Position numbers and translations under genes: made by a program. From contig NZ_CP007033.1 of assembly GCF_000512895.1 (NCBI RefSeq), forward strand, positions 402,001 to 466,000: 64,000 bases of DNA, written 5' to 3'. The notes beneath the pieces are model-generated. The model saw nothing but the letters and a program-made list of their open reading frames with translations. It had not been told where the DNA came from and ran no database searches. Shown one piece after another: positions 54,870-63,920 of this stretch. How positions within the stretch are numbered: position 1 is the first letter of the stretch; the number at the start of each line of letters is the position of its first letter. The DNA is from Dehalobacter restrictus DSM 9455. Its GTDB lineage: Bacteria; Bacillota; Desulfitobacteriia; Desulfitobacteriales; Syntrophobotulaceae.

Positions 54870-55511
54870 ATTTCCAAAACACTATAGAATTGAACAAACT
54901 AATAGATTTTAAGTAGGAAGTAAAAGCCGGGTATCTCACCCCAATCATTAACCGCAAAAAATATTGAAAATTTCCCAAAAATATTTTTCGAAGGGGGGGT
55001 ACAAACAGCAAAAAAATCTGCTGATTAATAGAGGGATGTATTCTACCCCCTCGGAGGTCTTTGGAAATTGAATATGTGTTATATCCGGTATTTTCCCCGT
55101 ATGTCCTGTAAAAGGAAAGCCAGATTGCAGGTACGCCATGATCACCTTTCCGGTAATGCTCGGATTGCAAATAAAGGATCAATGTAATTAATGAGTTGAT
55201 GAAGGTAAGGTGGAAGCGATTAATACCAGTGCAATAAATAAATGTTGGCAGCATTTATGGCCATGACACATACGGAGGGATTATGATACTTGCGTGCAGT
55301 CGAGGTTAAGTCCCAGAGTGCGCCCCGGTCACTGACGGGGAGGTGAAATTCCTATGAGACGGTCAACCGCCGTCTGCCGGATAAAACCAATGACCTTAAT
55401 AAACCAAAACAGAATATGGCATAGGGTATGCCTGAATAAGCGTAAATACGTTATCAAAACACAGGCATACCCTAAGGCCTTATACCATTTGAGCAACGTG
55501 GGAGGCGCCTT
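54870..55511. other. Non-coding stretch with several hairpins
   Basis: There is no gene I can support. At 55330-55375 two hairpins follow each other (CCCCG/CGGGG and AGACGG/CCGTCT), with GTGCGCC just before, slightly recalling a group II intron 5' end but without intron core or reverse transcriptase. At 55422-55474 a 13-bp perfect inverted repeat (arm AGGGTATGCCTG plus one base) encloses a second stem. It ends at the small gene before the recombinase. Confidence 0.45.
55422..55474. repeat. 13-bp inverted repeat near the recombinase
   Basis: TAGGGTATGCCTG and CAGGCATACCCTA are exact complements, with a weaker inner stem AGCGTA/TACGTT. It could be a recombinase or regulator binding site, or a terminator-like structure without a T-run. 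Confidence 0.6.
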
Positions 55512-55673
55512 ATGTACAACGATAGCCAGTTGAAAATAACTATTGTGTCAAATAAACCATCTGATCAGGCACTCAAGAGTTTTCAGAGAAAACTATATCA
55601 ACTCCTGACTAGCAAAGAGTTGAATAAAGCGATTAATCCAGTCTATGACAGCAAAACTGTCAAACTAAGTTAA
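55512..55673 (+). CDS. Small protein preceding the serine recombinase
   Basis: This 53-residue protein (MYNDSQLKITIVSNKPSD and on, with FQRKLYQLLTSKE) starts behind GGGAGGCGCC. Small genes at this place, just before large serine recombinases, are frequent in Firmicute elements, possibly as directionality or accessory factors. The assignment is by position only. Confidence 0.6.
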   Translation: MYNDSQLKITIVSNKPSDQALKSFQRKLYQLLTSKELNKAINPVYDSKTVKLS

Positions 55674-55752
55674 TCTAAATTTGGCACCTTTGATTCTGTT
55701 CTTGTTCTAATTGATAATATTCACAAAGGCATTTTTCTGGGAGGTGATCATA

Positions 55753-57270
55753 TTGGATATTGAGAGCAAAAAATTCATTATTCGGTATGTAGCTATATAT
55801 ATCAGAAAATCACGTGCGGAAAACATGGAAGATCTGGAAAAACATCGCATGGTTCTTATCGATCTCTGCAAAAGAAACAATTTCAAATATGTTGAATACC
55901 TGGAGGTCGGAACATCCGACAGCATCGATATGCGTCCGAAGATTTGCAAGCTTCTGAACGAAGTTGAGGAAGGTGTGTACGATGCTGTATGTGTTGTTGA
56001 ATATGACAGGCTTGGCCGGGGCGATCTCGGAGAACAAGACCGGATTAAAAAAGCGTTTCAAAAATCCAATACCTTCATTATTACTCCGGATAAAATCTTC
56101 GATTTAAACGATGATGTTGATGATACATACGCAGATTTTAAAGGCTTTTTTGCGCGTCAGGAATATAAAATGATAACGAAGAGGCTGCGCCAAGGCAAAA
56201 AAATCGGGGCAAGGCGAGGGCAATGGACAAACGGGATTCCCCCTTTTCCATATGTTTATCAAACTTATAAAAATAAAGTAAATAAAAAAGGGCTTGTTGT
56301 TGATGATGACAAGCTCTCTATATACCGTGATATGCTTGAGCAAGCGCTAAAAGGTATTGACCCTAAAAAAATTGCGGAAAATATTAACCAAAGGGGAATT
56401 TTAACGATCAAAGGCAATTATTGGAGTAATGTTACTATTCAAAGGCTTCTGGTTGATGAAACTCACCTGGGCAAAATTATAAGCAATAAGACGCAGGGGG
56501 ATGCTCACAAAAATAAGCGGCCGAATGCAAAGCCATATAAAATCATTCCGCAATGTGATTGGGTTATCGTAGAAAATTGCCATGAGCCGGTTAAAACGCA
56601 GGAAGAGCATGATCGAATTTTGACGCTTATACATCAGCGAAATAGTGTTCCTGTTGCAGGACGTAAGCAAAAGCATGCATTAACCGGTTTAATTAAGTGT
56701 GCTAAGTGCGGACATAATCTTACTTTTAATATGACTGAAGAAAAAGTGTTTGTAAAGCCATGCTGGTTTATTGACGCCTTTGGGAAAAAATGCGGTAATA
56801 AGGGTATCTCAGTAGATATATTGGAAAAGTTCTCAATTGATGAGATAAAAAAATATAACGATAACTATCTTATATCGTTTGATTCAGAAGATGCCGAAAA
56901 GGCTGAGATTATGCAAGAATTAATTTTGGAAAAAGAAATTACGCTGCAAAAGCATAAAAGGGCTTTAGAGCTTGTTAATGACGCCTATGAGCTTGGCGAT
57001 TATACCCGTCATGAATGGTTATTGCGTAAAGAGAAATGGCAAAAATCTATTGAGCAGCTTAAATCTGAGATATATGAACTGAAAAGGCAATATCGTTCTA
57101 CAGACAAAATAACGAAAGAAGAACGGCAAAAAAAATTATCTGCTTTTTTAGACAGCATTACTGCTGTCACGGAAAATGCGCAGCGAAACGATCTGTATAG
57201 AACCATCATTAATGGTATTATTTATTTACGGGAAAGAGATACTATAGAGATAAAAATTGATTTCAAATAA
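55753..57270 (+). CDS. Large serine recombinase
   Basis: This 505-residue site-specific recombinase has the catalytic domain YVAIYIRKSRAENMEDLEKH (nucleophile Ser in RKSR), VVEYDRLGRGDL and EYKMITKRLRQGKK, then a recombinase domain (IYRDMLEQALKGIDPKKIAENIN, WSNVTIQRLL), a zinc ribbon (CAKCGHNLTF with CWFIDAFGKKCGNKG) and a C-terminal coiled coil. TTG 55753 is chosen because GGAGGTGAT lies just before it. It lies beside the tRNA fragment and the core genome, so it may be the integrase of one of the elements in this island. Confidence 0.92.
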   Translation: MDIESKKFIIRYVAIYIRKSRAENMEDLEKHRMVLIDLCKRNNFKYVEYLEVGTSDSIDMRPKICKLLNEVEEGVYDAVCVVEYDRLGRGDLGEQDRIKKAFQKSNTFIITPDKIFDLNDDVDDTYADFKGFFARQEYKMITKRLRQGKKIGARRGQWTNGIPPFPYVYQTYKNKVNKKGLVVDDDKLSIYRDMLEQALKGIDPKKIAENINQRGILTIKGNYWSNVTIQRLLVDETHLGKIISNKTQGDAHKNKRPNAKPYKIIPQCDWVIVENCHEPVKTQEEHDRILTLIHQRNSVPVAGRKQKHALTGLIKCAKCGHNLTFNMTEEKVFVKPCWFIDAFGKKCGNKGISVDILEKFSIDEIKKYNDNYLISFDSEDAEKAEIMQELILEKEITLQKHKRALELVNDAYELGDYTRHEWLLRKEKWQKSIEQLKSEIYELKRQYRSTDKITKEERQKKLSAFLDSITAVTENAQRNDLYRTIINGIIYLRERDTIEIKIDFK

Positions 57271-57285
57271 GGGAGGTGATGCCCT

Positions 57286-59528
57286 ATGTTGTCAGATAAA
57301 AAAATACCCAATAGATTGGTAAACGAAAAGTCGCCTTACCTGCTCCAGCACGCTAATAACCCGGTGGATTGGTACCCCTGGAGTGATGAAGCTTTTGCAA
57401 AAGCAAAAGCCGAGGATAAGCCGATTTTCCTTTCTATTGGGTATAGCTGACTTACATGATTTTATGTACATGTCATTGGTGTCATGTCATGGAACGGGAA
57501 TCTTTTGAGGATGAAGAAGTCGCCGCAATACTGAACCGCAGTTATATTCCGATTAAGGTGGATCGCGAAGAAAGACCGGATATTGATCAGTTGTATATGA
57601 CCTATTGTCAGATGATGACCGGAGCAGGCGGCTGGCCACTGACTGTGCTGATGACGCCGGATAAACAGCCTTTCTTTGCCGGAACGTATTTCCCGAAACA
57701 CAGCCATTACGGACGTCCCGGCCTCATGGATATTCTGAGTCAGGTAGGTGAGCTGTGGCAGACAGAGAAAGATAAAGTCATCCAAACGGCAGCGGAACTT
57801 TACGAAACAGTTACCAGGCATTATCGTGGGGATAAAAACGCCACGTCTGCCGTGCCAAAGAACAAGCAGACCCTGCCATTTACAGAGAAAGAAAAAGACA
57901 GCGGTGATATAGCTGTCTGGGGTAAAAACGTACTGGACAAAGGATATGCACTGCAGGAAGACAAGTTTGATTCACGATACGGGGGATTCGGTAGTGCTCC
58001 GAAATTCCCGGCTCCCCATAACCTGGGTTTTTTATTGCGGTATTCAATGGAAGAGCCACAGAGCAAAGCACTGGTAATGGTTGAAAAAACATTGGACAGC
58101 ATGGCTGACGGAGGGATCTTCGATCATATCGGGTTTGGCTTTGCACGCTATAGCACAGACCGTTACTGGCTGGTTCCCCATTTTGAAAAAATGCTTTATG
58201 ACAACGCCGGTCTGGCCCTTGTGTATTTGGAAGCTTATCAGAAAACCAAAAAGGAAAAATACCGCCGGGTTGCACAAAATATATTTGGGTATGTTCTGCG
58301 CGATATGACTTCTCCGGAAGGAGGCTTTTATTGTGCAGAAGATGCAGACTCCGAGGGTGAAGAGGGCAAATACTATCTTTGGTCTAATGATGAAATCAGA
58401 AAAACGCTGCAGGAAGGGATCGAACTTCTTCAAAAAGCAAAAGATGCAAAAAATAAATTTGAACCTTTTCTAAATCAACCGGAAGAAATTGTGGAAATCT
58501 ACTGTGATGCTTATGGAATTACGGAAGAAGGCAATTATGAAGGGAAAAACATTCCTTCACAAATCTTCAGTGGCAGAGACGATCTGGCTTTTCGCTGCAG
58601 TTTGACCGGAGATGAACTCGACGAATTGCTGAACCTCTGCAATGCTATTCTGTTTAAGGCGAGAGAAAAAAGGGCCCGTCCAGCAAAAGATGATAAGATC
58701 CTGGTTTCCTGGAACGGTTTGATGATCAGTGCTCTAGCCAAAGGAGTGCAGGTGCTCGCAGGCGATCTCTCCTGGAGAAGCGACAGAGTGAGCCTACTTC
58801 TGGCTGCAGAAAATGCCGCAGGCTTTATCATGGCCAGGATGTTTGATTCACGCGGCAGACTGCTCGCCCGGTACAGGAATGGTGAGGCAGGTATACCTGG
58901 TTATCTTGACGATTATGCTTTTCTGGTTGATGGGCTGCTGGAACTCTATATGGCGTGTGGAAAAACAGTATATCTGGAGCAGGCTATACATCTGCAGGAA
59001 GAACAGGAAAAACTATTCCGGGATGAAACAAACGGCGGATATTATTTTACCGGAAGAGATGCTGAAGAACTGCTATTCAGGCCCAAGGAGATCTATGACG
59101 GTGCGATGCCTTCCGGGAACTCGATGAGCGCCTGCAATCTAGTGAGGCTGTGGAGACTTACCGGCCTATCCAAATGGCAGGAACTGGCCGAAAGACAACT
59201 TAATTCGTTCCGAAACGCTGTTGAGGACTACCCTCCTGGATACACCGCTTTCCTTCAGGCAATCCAATACGCCTTAAGTCAGGGCGAGGAACTGGTATTG
59301 TCCGGATCGGCCGGTAATGAAGAATTAGAAAAAATGCAGGCCGTCATTTTTAAAGACTTTCATCCGCATGCTGTCGTGGCCTATAATGACGGTTCATTAG
59401 CGCAGGTGATCCCGAGAATGCAAGATTACCCTGTCAGTGAGACTCTTTGTGTTTATGTCTGCAGGGATTTTGCCTGCAGGGAGCCTGTAAATACCCCCGA
59501 AGAATTAGCAAAAATCTTGACGGAATAG
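57286..59528 (+). pseudogene. yyaL: YyaL/DUF255 thioredoxin-fold protein, broken by a short insertion
   Basis: The intact family has an N-terminal thioredoxin-like domain with SIGYSTCHWCHVM and an (alpha/alpha)6 barrel. Here the first frame starts properly ([32 protein letters not shown] to FLSIGYS) and then hits TGA. The CHWCHVMERESFEDEE part resumes in another frame from about 57471. About 20 extra bases (TGACTTACATGATTTTATGT) separate the codons for GYS and TCHW and cause both stop and frame change. The rest (to LAKILTE) is open and well conserved (FEKMLYDNAGL, EDADSEGEEGKYY). The normal protein is thus disrupted. Confidence 0.85.
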
Positions 59529-59571
59529 TACTGCCTTGATGCGTCGTCGTACTTTATCTTTCCGATGCTTG

Positions 59572-60000
59572 TTACCTTTCCGTGTATCTATTTGTGAGTA
59601 CGACAAAAGCATCAAGTTTCCGATGGACTCGCTCAAAGAGAAGACCGCCGGCAAACCACACCGGCGCAAAGCTCAGCGTAATAAGTCCGTTTATCGCCAG
59701 CGGATCCGTATACCGCCACGGATAGACCCCCAGAATTTTAAGCAGAAACAGACCGCTTGTATATTCTATCCCCCAGATTGCTGTGAGCCAAACGAGTCCC
59801 CTCAGCGGCCACCTCCACTCTGAAATCAAATCGTGCAAAGGTTCAAGAATAACAGCGGAACCATATATAAAGAACATCCAAAGGTTGGTAAAGCCCATCA
59901 GCCGGAAATCCCCGTGGACAAAAGAATCAAGTCCTGTCCAGATTATTTCGAGGCTCCAGCCCATCAGCCCGTAAAATAAATATCGTTTTAGCATGATCAT
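59572..60000 (-). CDS. CmpB-like membrane protein (putative ABC permease family)
   Basis: This 142-residue polytopic membrane protein has four hydrophobic segments and the pattern YGLMGWSLEIIWTG, RLMGFTNLWMFFIYG, GIEYTSGLFLLKILG, PWRYTDPLAINGLI and PVWFAGGLLFERVH. This fits the CmpB-like family often labelled putative ABC transporter permease. Transport is not shown. It is transcribed away from the core operon. Confidence 0.75.
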   Translation of the reverse strand: MIMLKRYLFYGLMGWSLEIIWTGLDSFVHGDFRLMGFTNLWMFFIYGSAVILEPLHDLISEWRWPLRGLVWLTAIWGIEYTSGLFLLKILGVYPWRYTDPLAINGLITLSFAPVWFAGGLLFERVHRKLDAFVVLTNRYTER

Positions 60001-60085
60001 AGTTTGTGACAGGGAGGGATATTTTACTTATTGTAAAATATCCCTTAATAATTAGTACCATGGTTAACCCTAATCTTAACTATTC

Positions 60086-60688
60086 TTAGATAAAAGTGAA
60101 TAGTTCGGAAAGCGCACCGAATACGGGGACTCCTTCTTTGTGAATTAGTCCTGGGAAAGGATTCTCTTTTCCAGTGTGTTCGATTGCTTTTGTGATCACT
60201 TCAAGACTCATCGGGGCGATAGGTAAATTACGACAATCTTCGAGCGAGTAGAAACCGGCCTGGATTACCTCGACCGGATCATGTTTTAATTGACCGCCCA
60301 GACCGCGAAGAAAGAAGACAATATAAATATTGTGTTTCACGTTCGGGATATCTTCAGGGTAATCGCGGACTGCCAGAATGCTTACAGGCTTCGACAGGAT
60401 GCCGGTTTCCTCGCGGACTTCCCTGACAACCGCTTGGGCAATTTTTTCATTCTGTTCTACATAGCCGCCGGGAATAGTCCATCTTCCTTTACCGGGGTTA
60501 TGCGCTCTTTGGACGAGGAGTACTTTGTCGTCTTGAAGCAAAAGACCGCCTACGCCCAGGGAGTATTCCCCCCAGTGGATATAGTCACAGGCCGGGCAGC
60601 TTTGCCTCTTTTTGTCTTCAATTAGTTTATACTCCAGGGCGGCAGAACACACGGGACAAAACTTAAATTCCGGATAAAGAGACGGCAT
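60086..60688 (-). CDS. Nudix hydrolase with N-terminal zinc ribbon
   Basis: This 200-residue protein has a zinc ribbon (FCPVCSAALEYK with SCPACDYIH), then a Nudix domain with the full box GGYVEQNEKIAQAVVREVREETGI. It belongs to the NudC/YfcD-like group that hydrolyses nucleoside diphosphate derivatives such as NAD or ADP-ribose. The exact substrate is unknown. ATG 60688 (MPSLYPEF) has GAAGGAAT upstream on this strand. The frame is open for eight more codons. Confidence 0.88.
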   Translation of the reverse strand: MPSLYPEFKFCPVCSAALEYKLIEDKKRQSCPACDYIHWGEYSLGVGGLLLQDDKVLLVQRAHNPGKGRWTIPGGYVEQNEKIAQAVVREVREETGILSKPVSILAVRDYPEDIPNVKHNIYIVFFLRGLGGQLKHDPVEVIQAGFYSLEDCRNLPIAPMSLEVITKAIEHTGKENPFPGLIHKEGVPVFGALSELFTFI

Positions 60689-60862
60689 ATGATTCCTTCT
60701 TTCTCTAATCAAAGTTATTAATCCTATTTTATCCTGAAAAAGAGAAGATGCAAATTTTATCTAAATTGGGAAATACGGCACGAAGGATAAATAATTTCTT
60801 TGTAGAACTACTAAATAATACTTTAATCGACTGAATTTTCAACCTGTGGGGGAAATATAAGA

Positions 60863-61627
60863 ATGAAAAATGATAAGAAAAAAGAGATTTGGCTCGATCC
60901 TGAGGAACTCCGGCAGTTGTTGGAGGGAGGCTTGTATTGGAAAGATATAGAGCCCAAACTGTCCGAGGAAAATGCGGAAAGCATCAGAAGGCAGCTTAGT
61001 CTTGAAGATGAGGCTGATATTAATGACGGTGCTATTGACGAGTATGACCAGAACACCGGGGAATTTGACCAGACCAACGGAGAATATGGCCGGACGGCCG
61101 GGAAGTCTCCGGAAGAGGATCAAGCGGAAGCAGGGCCTGTTTTTGCCGGAGATTCGGATGAAGACAATGAGGAGATCAGAACGATTTTGCTTGGTGATCA
61201 AAATTCGGGGCAGGATGAACTGCAAAGACTGTTTATCTCCCAAGCGGCTTCCCTGGAAGATGACTTTAATGAAATGAAAAATCCGGCGGAAACAAGTCCG
61301 GACAGCTTCAGCCCGCTTGCTGATACTGAGGCAGCGGATGATTTGAATAAAGCTGATGAAGCCTACAACGCAGAAGATACCGCTATGAACCCGACAGATC
61401 TGGGTACTCTGGAGGAAACAGAAGTAGGGGCGGAAGAAAGAAGCCGCTTTTCTGATTTAAATAGTTATATCATGAACAGTAAAAATGACCCGAGTGCGGA
61501 CGATGACGATGACTTAGATTTTGAGTTCGAACAGAAACGCGGCTTTGGTGGACTAAAGCTTGTTATTCTGGTTGTGATTGTTGCAGCGGTCACCTTCGGT
61601 TTGTGGTATTTCTTTATCAGCGATTGA
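60863..61627 (+). CDS. Acidic protein with C-terminal membrane anchor
   Basis: This 254-residue protein is highly acidic (Asp/Glu/Asn-rich, with a run of Asp near residue 215). It ends in one hydrophobic helix (LKLVILVVIVAAVTFGLWYFF) and two or three residues outside, so it is tail-anchored with a cytoplasmic bulk. The N-terminus (WLDPEELRQLLEGGLYWKDIEPKL) is a small amphipathic helical motif. No known family. A terminator separates it from the ctsR operon. Confidence 0.7.
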   Translation: MKNDKKKEIWLDPEELRQLLEGGLYWKDIEPKLSEENAESIRRQLSLEDEADINDGAIDEYDQNTGEFDQTNGEYGRTAGKSPEEDQAEAGPVFAGDSDEDNEEIRTILLGDQNSGQDELQRLFISQAASLEDDFNEMKNPAETSPDSFSPLADTEAADDLNKADEAYNAEDTAMNPTDLGTLEETEVGAEERSRFSDLNSYIMNSKNDPSADDDDDLDFEFEQKRGFGGLKLVILVVIVAAVTFGLWYFFISD

Positions 61628-61680
61628 GGACTTTTCGCTAAGTACAGCAATGTTGAATTTTTTATAGTCAGCGAGCAAAA

Positions 61681-61708
61681 AAACCTATCTTCGGATAGGT
61701 TTTTTTTA
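61681..61708 (+). terminator. Intrinsic terminator before the ctsR operon
   Basis: AACCTATC pairs with GATAGGTT around a short TTCG loop and is followed by seven to eight T. Confidence 0.88.
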
Positions 61709-61717
61709 ATAAAATAG

Positions 61718-61746
61718 TTTTCAAAATGATCAAAAAGGGTTAAAAT
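61718..61746 (+). promoter_or_regulatory. Candidate sigma-A promoter of the ctsR operon
   Basis: TTTTCA (-35-like, 4 of 6) and TAAAAT (-10-like, 5 of 6) are 17 bases apart, immediately upstream of the CtsR boxes. This spacing places the repressor sites over the start of transcription. Confidence 0.6.
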
Positions 61747-61755
61747 AGTTACGAA

Positions 61756-61790
61756 GGTCAAAAAAGGTCATAAAGTCAGCAAAGGTCAAC
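61756..61790 (+). promoter_or_regulatory. CtsR operator (two adjacent heptad-repeat sites)
   Basis: GGTCAAAAAAGGTCATA fits the CtsR consensus RGTCAAANANRGTCAAA almost fully. One base later AGTCAGCAAAGGTCAAC forms a weaker second site. They lie 23 bases before the CtsR start, so the operon is self-repressed and released by heat or protein stress. Confidence 0.9.
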
Positions 61791-61812
61791 ATTGAAATAA
61801 GGATGGATGACG

Positions 61813-62286
61813 ATGAGTAATTTGGCGGACAGAATCGAGGAGTACCTCAAGAAGATTATAGAGCAGGCCGAAGTTGGGTATATTGTCCTGCAAAGAGGTT
61901 ATCTTGCTGATTTCTTTTCATGTGCTCCTTCCCAGATTAACTATGTTCTTACAACGAGGTTTACTGCAGAACGCGGCTATCTTGTTGAAAGCAGAAGAGG
62001 CGGCGGCGGATATTTAAGGATTGTTAGGCTGGGACTTGATCCTGAGGGTAAATTCCAGAGACTCATGTCGGAACTCATTGGGGATGACCTTTCCCAGGAT
62101 CGGGCTAACAATCTTGTGGACAGACTCAGAGAAGAAGAGCTGTTCACCAAAAGAGAAGCAATCCTGGTAAAAACGATTTTTTCCGACCGGCTTTTGGCTG
62201 GAGTGACGAATTTGCCTTCTACGCTTAGGGCCCGTATGATGAAAGAAATACTGGCGAATATGTGCCGGGACGATGTTAATGATTGA
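61813..62286 (+). CDS. ctsR: CtsR heat-shock repressor
   Basis: This 157-residue DNA-binding repressor controls clp genes. The N-terminal winged helix is visible (MSNLADRIEEYLKKIIEQAE, FFSCAPSQINYVLTTRFT, ESRRGGGGYLRIVRL, where the glycine-rich wing is the thermosensing part), followed by the C-terminal dimer/McsB-contact domain. I prefer ATG 61813, nine bases from AAGGA, over ATG 61807. It heads the operon ctsR-mcsA-mcsB-clpC. Confidence 0.95.
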   Translation: MSNLADRIEEYLKKIIEQAEVGYIVLQRGYLADFFSCAPSQINYVLTTRFTAERGYLVESRRGGGGYLRIVRLGLDPEGKFQRLMSELIGDDLSQDRANNLVDRLREEELFTKREAILVKTIFSDRLLAGVTNLPSTLRARMMKEILANMCRDDVND

Positions 62287-62300
62287 TCGGGGGAATAGCA

Positions 62301-62825
62301 ATGCTTTGTCAGAACTGTCAACAACGGGAGGCTGTGGTTCATCTGACCAAAATCATTAATGGACAGGCGGCGCAGCTTCATCTTTGCCAGGAATGTGCTC
62401 AGAAAGCGCCTGGTACCGGCTTCAATCTCTACCCTGGAATGGTATCGGATTTTTTACAGGCATTATTTGGGGTAAATCCGGCAGGACAGTATGATCAGAC
62501 GATCGTAGACAGTCAGCCCGGAAAATGTCCCGGGTGCGGAAGAACTTTTTCCCAGATACAGCAAGCCGGGAAAATGGGCTGTAGCAAATGTTACGATGAA
62601 TTTGAGCCCCAAATGGAAATGCTCCTGCGCCGGATCCATGGAAGAGGGATGCATGTCGGGAAAGTGCCGGTAAGACGAGGCGCTTCGTTCCGAAACAAAC
62701 AGGAAATAGTCAAATCGAAAGAACAACTCTTGGAGCTAGTAAAAGCAGAAAAGTTTGAAGAGGCAGCTATATTAAGAGACCGGATTAAAGAAATGGAGAA
62801 TACTGTCGGAGGTGAAAGCAAATGA
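62301..62825 (+). CDS. mcsA: McsA, zinc-binding activator of McsB
   Basis: This 174-residue protein has paired zinc motifs (MLCQNCQQREAVVHL with LCQECAQKAP; CPGCGRTF with GCSKCYDEF) and a C-terminal UVR-type helical motif (LLELVKAEKFEEAAILRDRIKEME). McsA binds and activates the arginine kinase McsB and takes part in CtsR control and metal stress. ATG 62301 sits behind GGGGGAAT. The stop overlaps the mcsB start (ATGA). Confidence 0.94.
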   Translation: MLCQNCQQREAVVHLTKIINGQAAQLHLCQECAQKAPGTGFNLYPGMVSDFLQALFGVNPAGQYDQTIVDSQPGKCPGCGRTFSQIQQAGKMGCSKCYDEFEPQMEMLLRRIHGRGMHVGKVPVRRGASFRNKQEIVKSKEQLLELVKAEKFEEAAILRDRIKEMENTVGGESK

Positions 62826-63889
62826 CTTATCGGGAACTGCTTGCCAAAGACAGCTTCTGGATGAAGGATACCCTGGACATTCCGATTGTACTGAGTTCCA
62901 GGATCAGACTGGCCAGAAATATCGCGGACAATCCTTTCCCTCACGTCATGTCCCATGATGATGCCGAAAAAATTGAAGCACAGATTTCCGGCGTCCTGGA
63001 CGGTTTTACCGCTGAAGGGGAAAAGCTTGTTTATATTCCATTGAAAATGCTTATTCCGGTGGAGAAGAAGGTATTGATTGAAAAGCATCTGGTCAGCCCG
63101 GGTTTTAACGAGACTGAATATGCACGCGGTCTGGCCTTGTCCGAAAGCCATAAAATTGCAGTCATGGTCAATGAAGAAGATCACCTGAGAATTCAGGTGC
63201 TGATGCCGGGGAACAGCCTCAGGGAAGCTTGGCATCTTGCAGGATTGGTCGATGATCATCTGGAAGCGCATCTGGATATTGCTTATAAAGAAAAGCTTGG
63301 CTATTTGACGACTTGCCCCACCAATGTTGGAACCGGCCTGAGAGTATCCGTGATGGTTCACTTGCCAGCCCTGGTGCTGACCAATCAGGTCCAGCAGGTT
63401 CTGGGTGCCCTGACTTCGCTTGGGTTGGCAGTACGCGGTCTGTACGGTGAAGGCTCCAGGCCCTTCGGAAATATCTTTCAGATATCCAACCAGGTTACTT
63501 TAGGCAAGAGTGAAGAGGACACCTTAACGCATCTTGATGCGGTGACGCGGCAGCTGATGGAACGGGAAGTCCAGATGCGGGAAGTTATTCGCAAAGAATC
63601 TCCGCTTATCGTCGAAGACAAAGTATGGAGGGCCCGGGGGACTTTGGAAAATGTCAGGATCCTTGAAACGGAAGAGATCTATTCACTTCTATCGGAGGAC
63701 CGGCTGGGCATTGATATGGGCATTTTATCTAGAGTTTCTGCAGGTTTCGTGTCTGTCTTGATTAACTCAATGCAGGGATGTCTGCAATATAATCTCAATA
63801 AGCAGCTGGATGCTTATCATATTAACGCAGAAAGAGCTAATTTTGTGCGTGGAATCTATCATCACAAAATGAGTGAGAATGTAAATTAA
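62822..63889 (+). CDS. mcsB: McsB protein-arginine kinase
   Basis: This 355-residue kinase of the phosphagen-kinase fold marks proteins with phosphoarginine for ClpCP. Visible motifs are VLSSRIRLARNI (phosphate-binding arginines), NEEDHLRIQVL (catalytic Glu loop), TCPTNVGTGLRVSVMVHLP (reactive Cys region) and RGLYGEGS. The length is normal. It is translationally coupled to mcsA and followed by clpC after 31 bases. Confidence 0.95.
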   Translation: MTYRELLAKDSFWMKDTLDIPIVLSSRIRLARNIADNPFPHVMSHDDAEKIEAQISGVLDGFTAEGEKLVYIPLKMLIPVEKKVLIEKHLVSPGFNETEYARGLALSESHKIAVMVNEEDHLRIQVLMPGNSLREAWHLAGLVDDHLEAHLDIAYKEKLGYLTTCPTNVGTGLRVSVMVHLPALVLTNQVQQVLGALTSLGLAVRGLYGEGSRPFGNIFQISNQVTLGKSEEDTLTHLDAVTRQLMEREVQMREVIRKESPLIVEDKVWRARGTLENVRILETEEIYSLLSEDRLGIDMGILSRVSAGFVSVLINSMQGCLQYNLNKQLDAYHINAERANFVRGIYHHKMSENVN

Positions 63890-63920
63890 ACGCCGATAGA
63901 TTTGGAAAGGAAGGATCAAA

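Noticed and set aside
54793-55254. Minus-strand frame ending in ELVGIEPTT
   Set aside because: This is the well-known false translation of a tRNA 3' end, not a protein gene.
57880-58433. Minus-strand frames inside the YyaL-like gene
   Set aside because: They are shadows of the conserved sense frame with no start signals.
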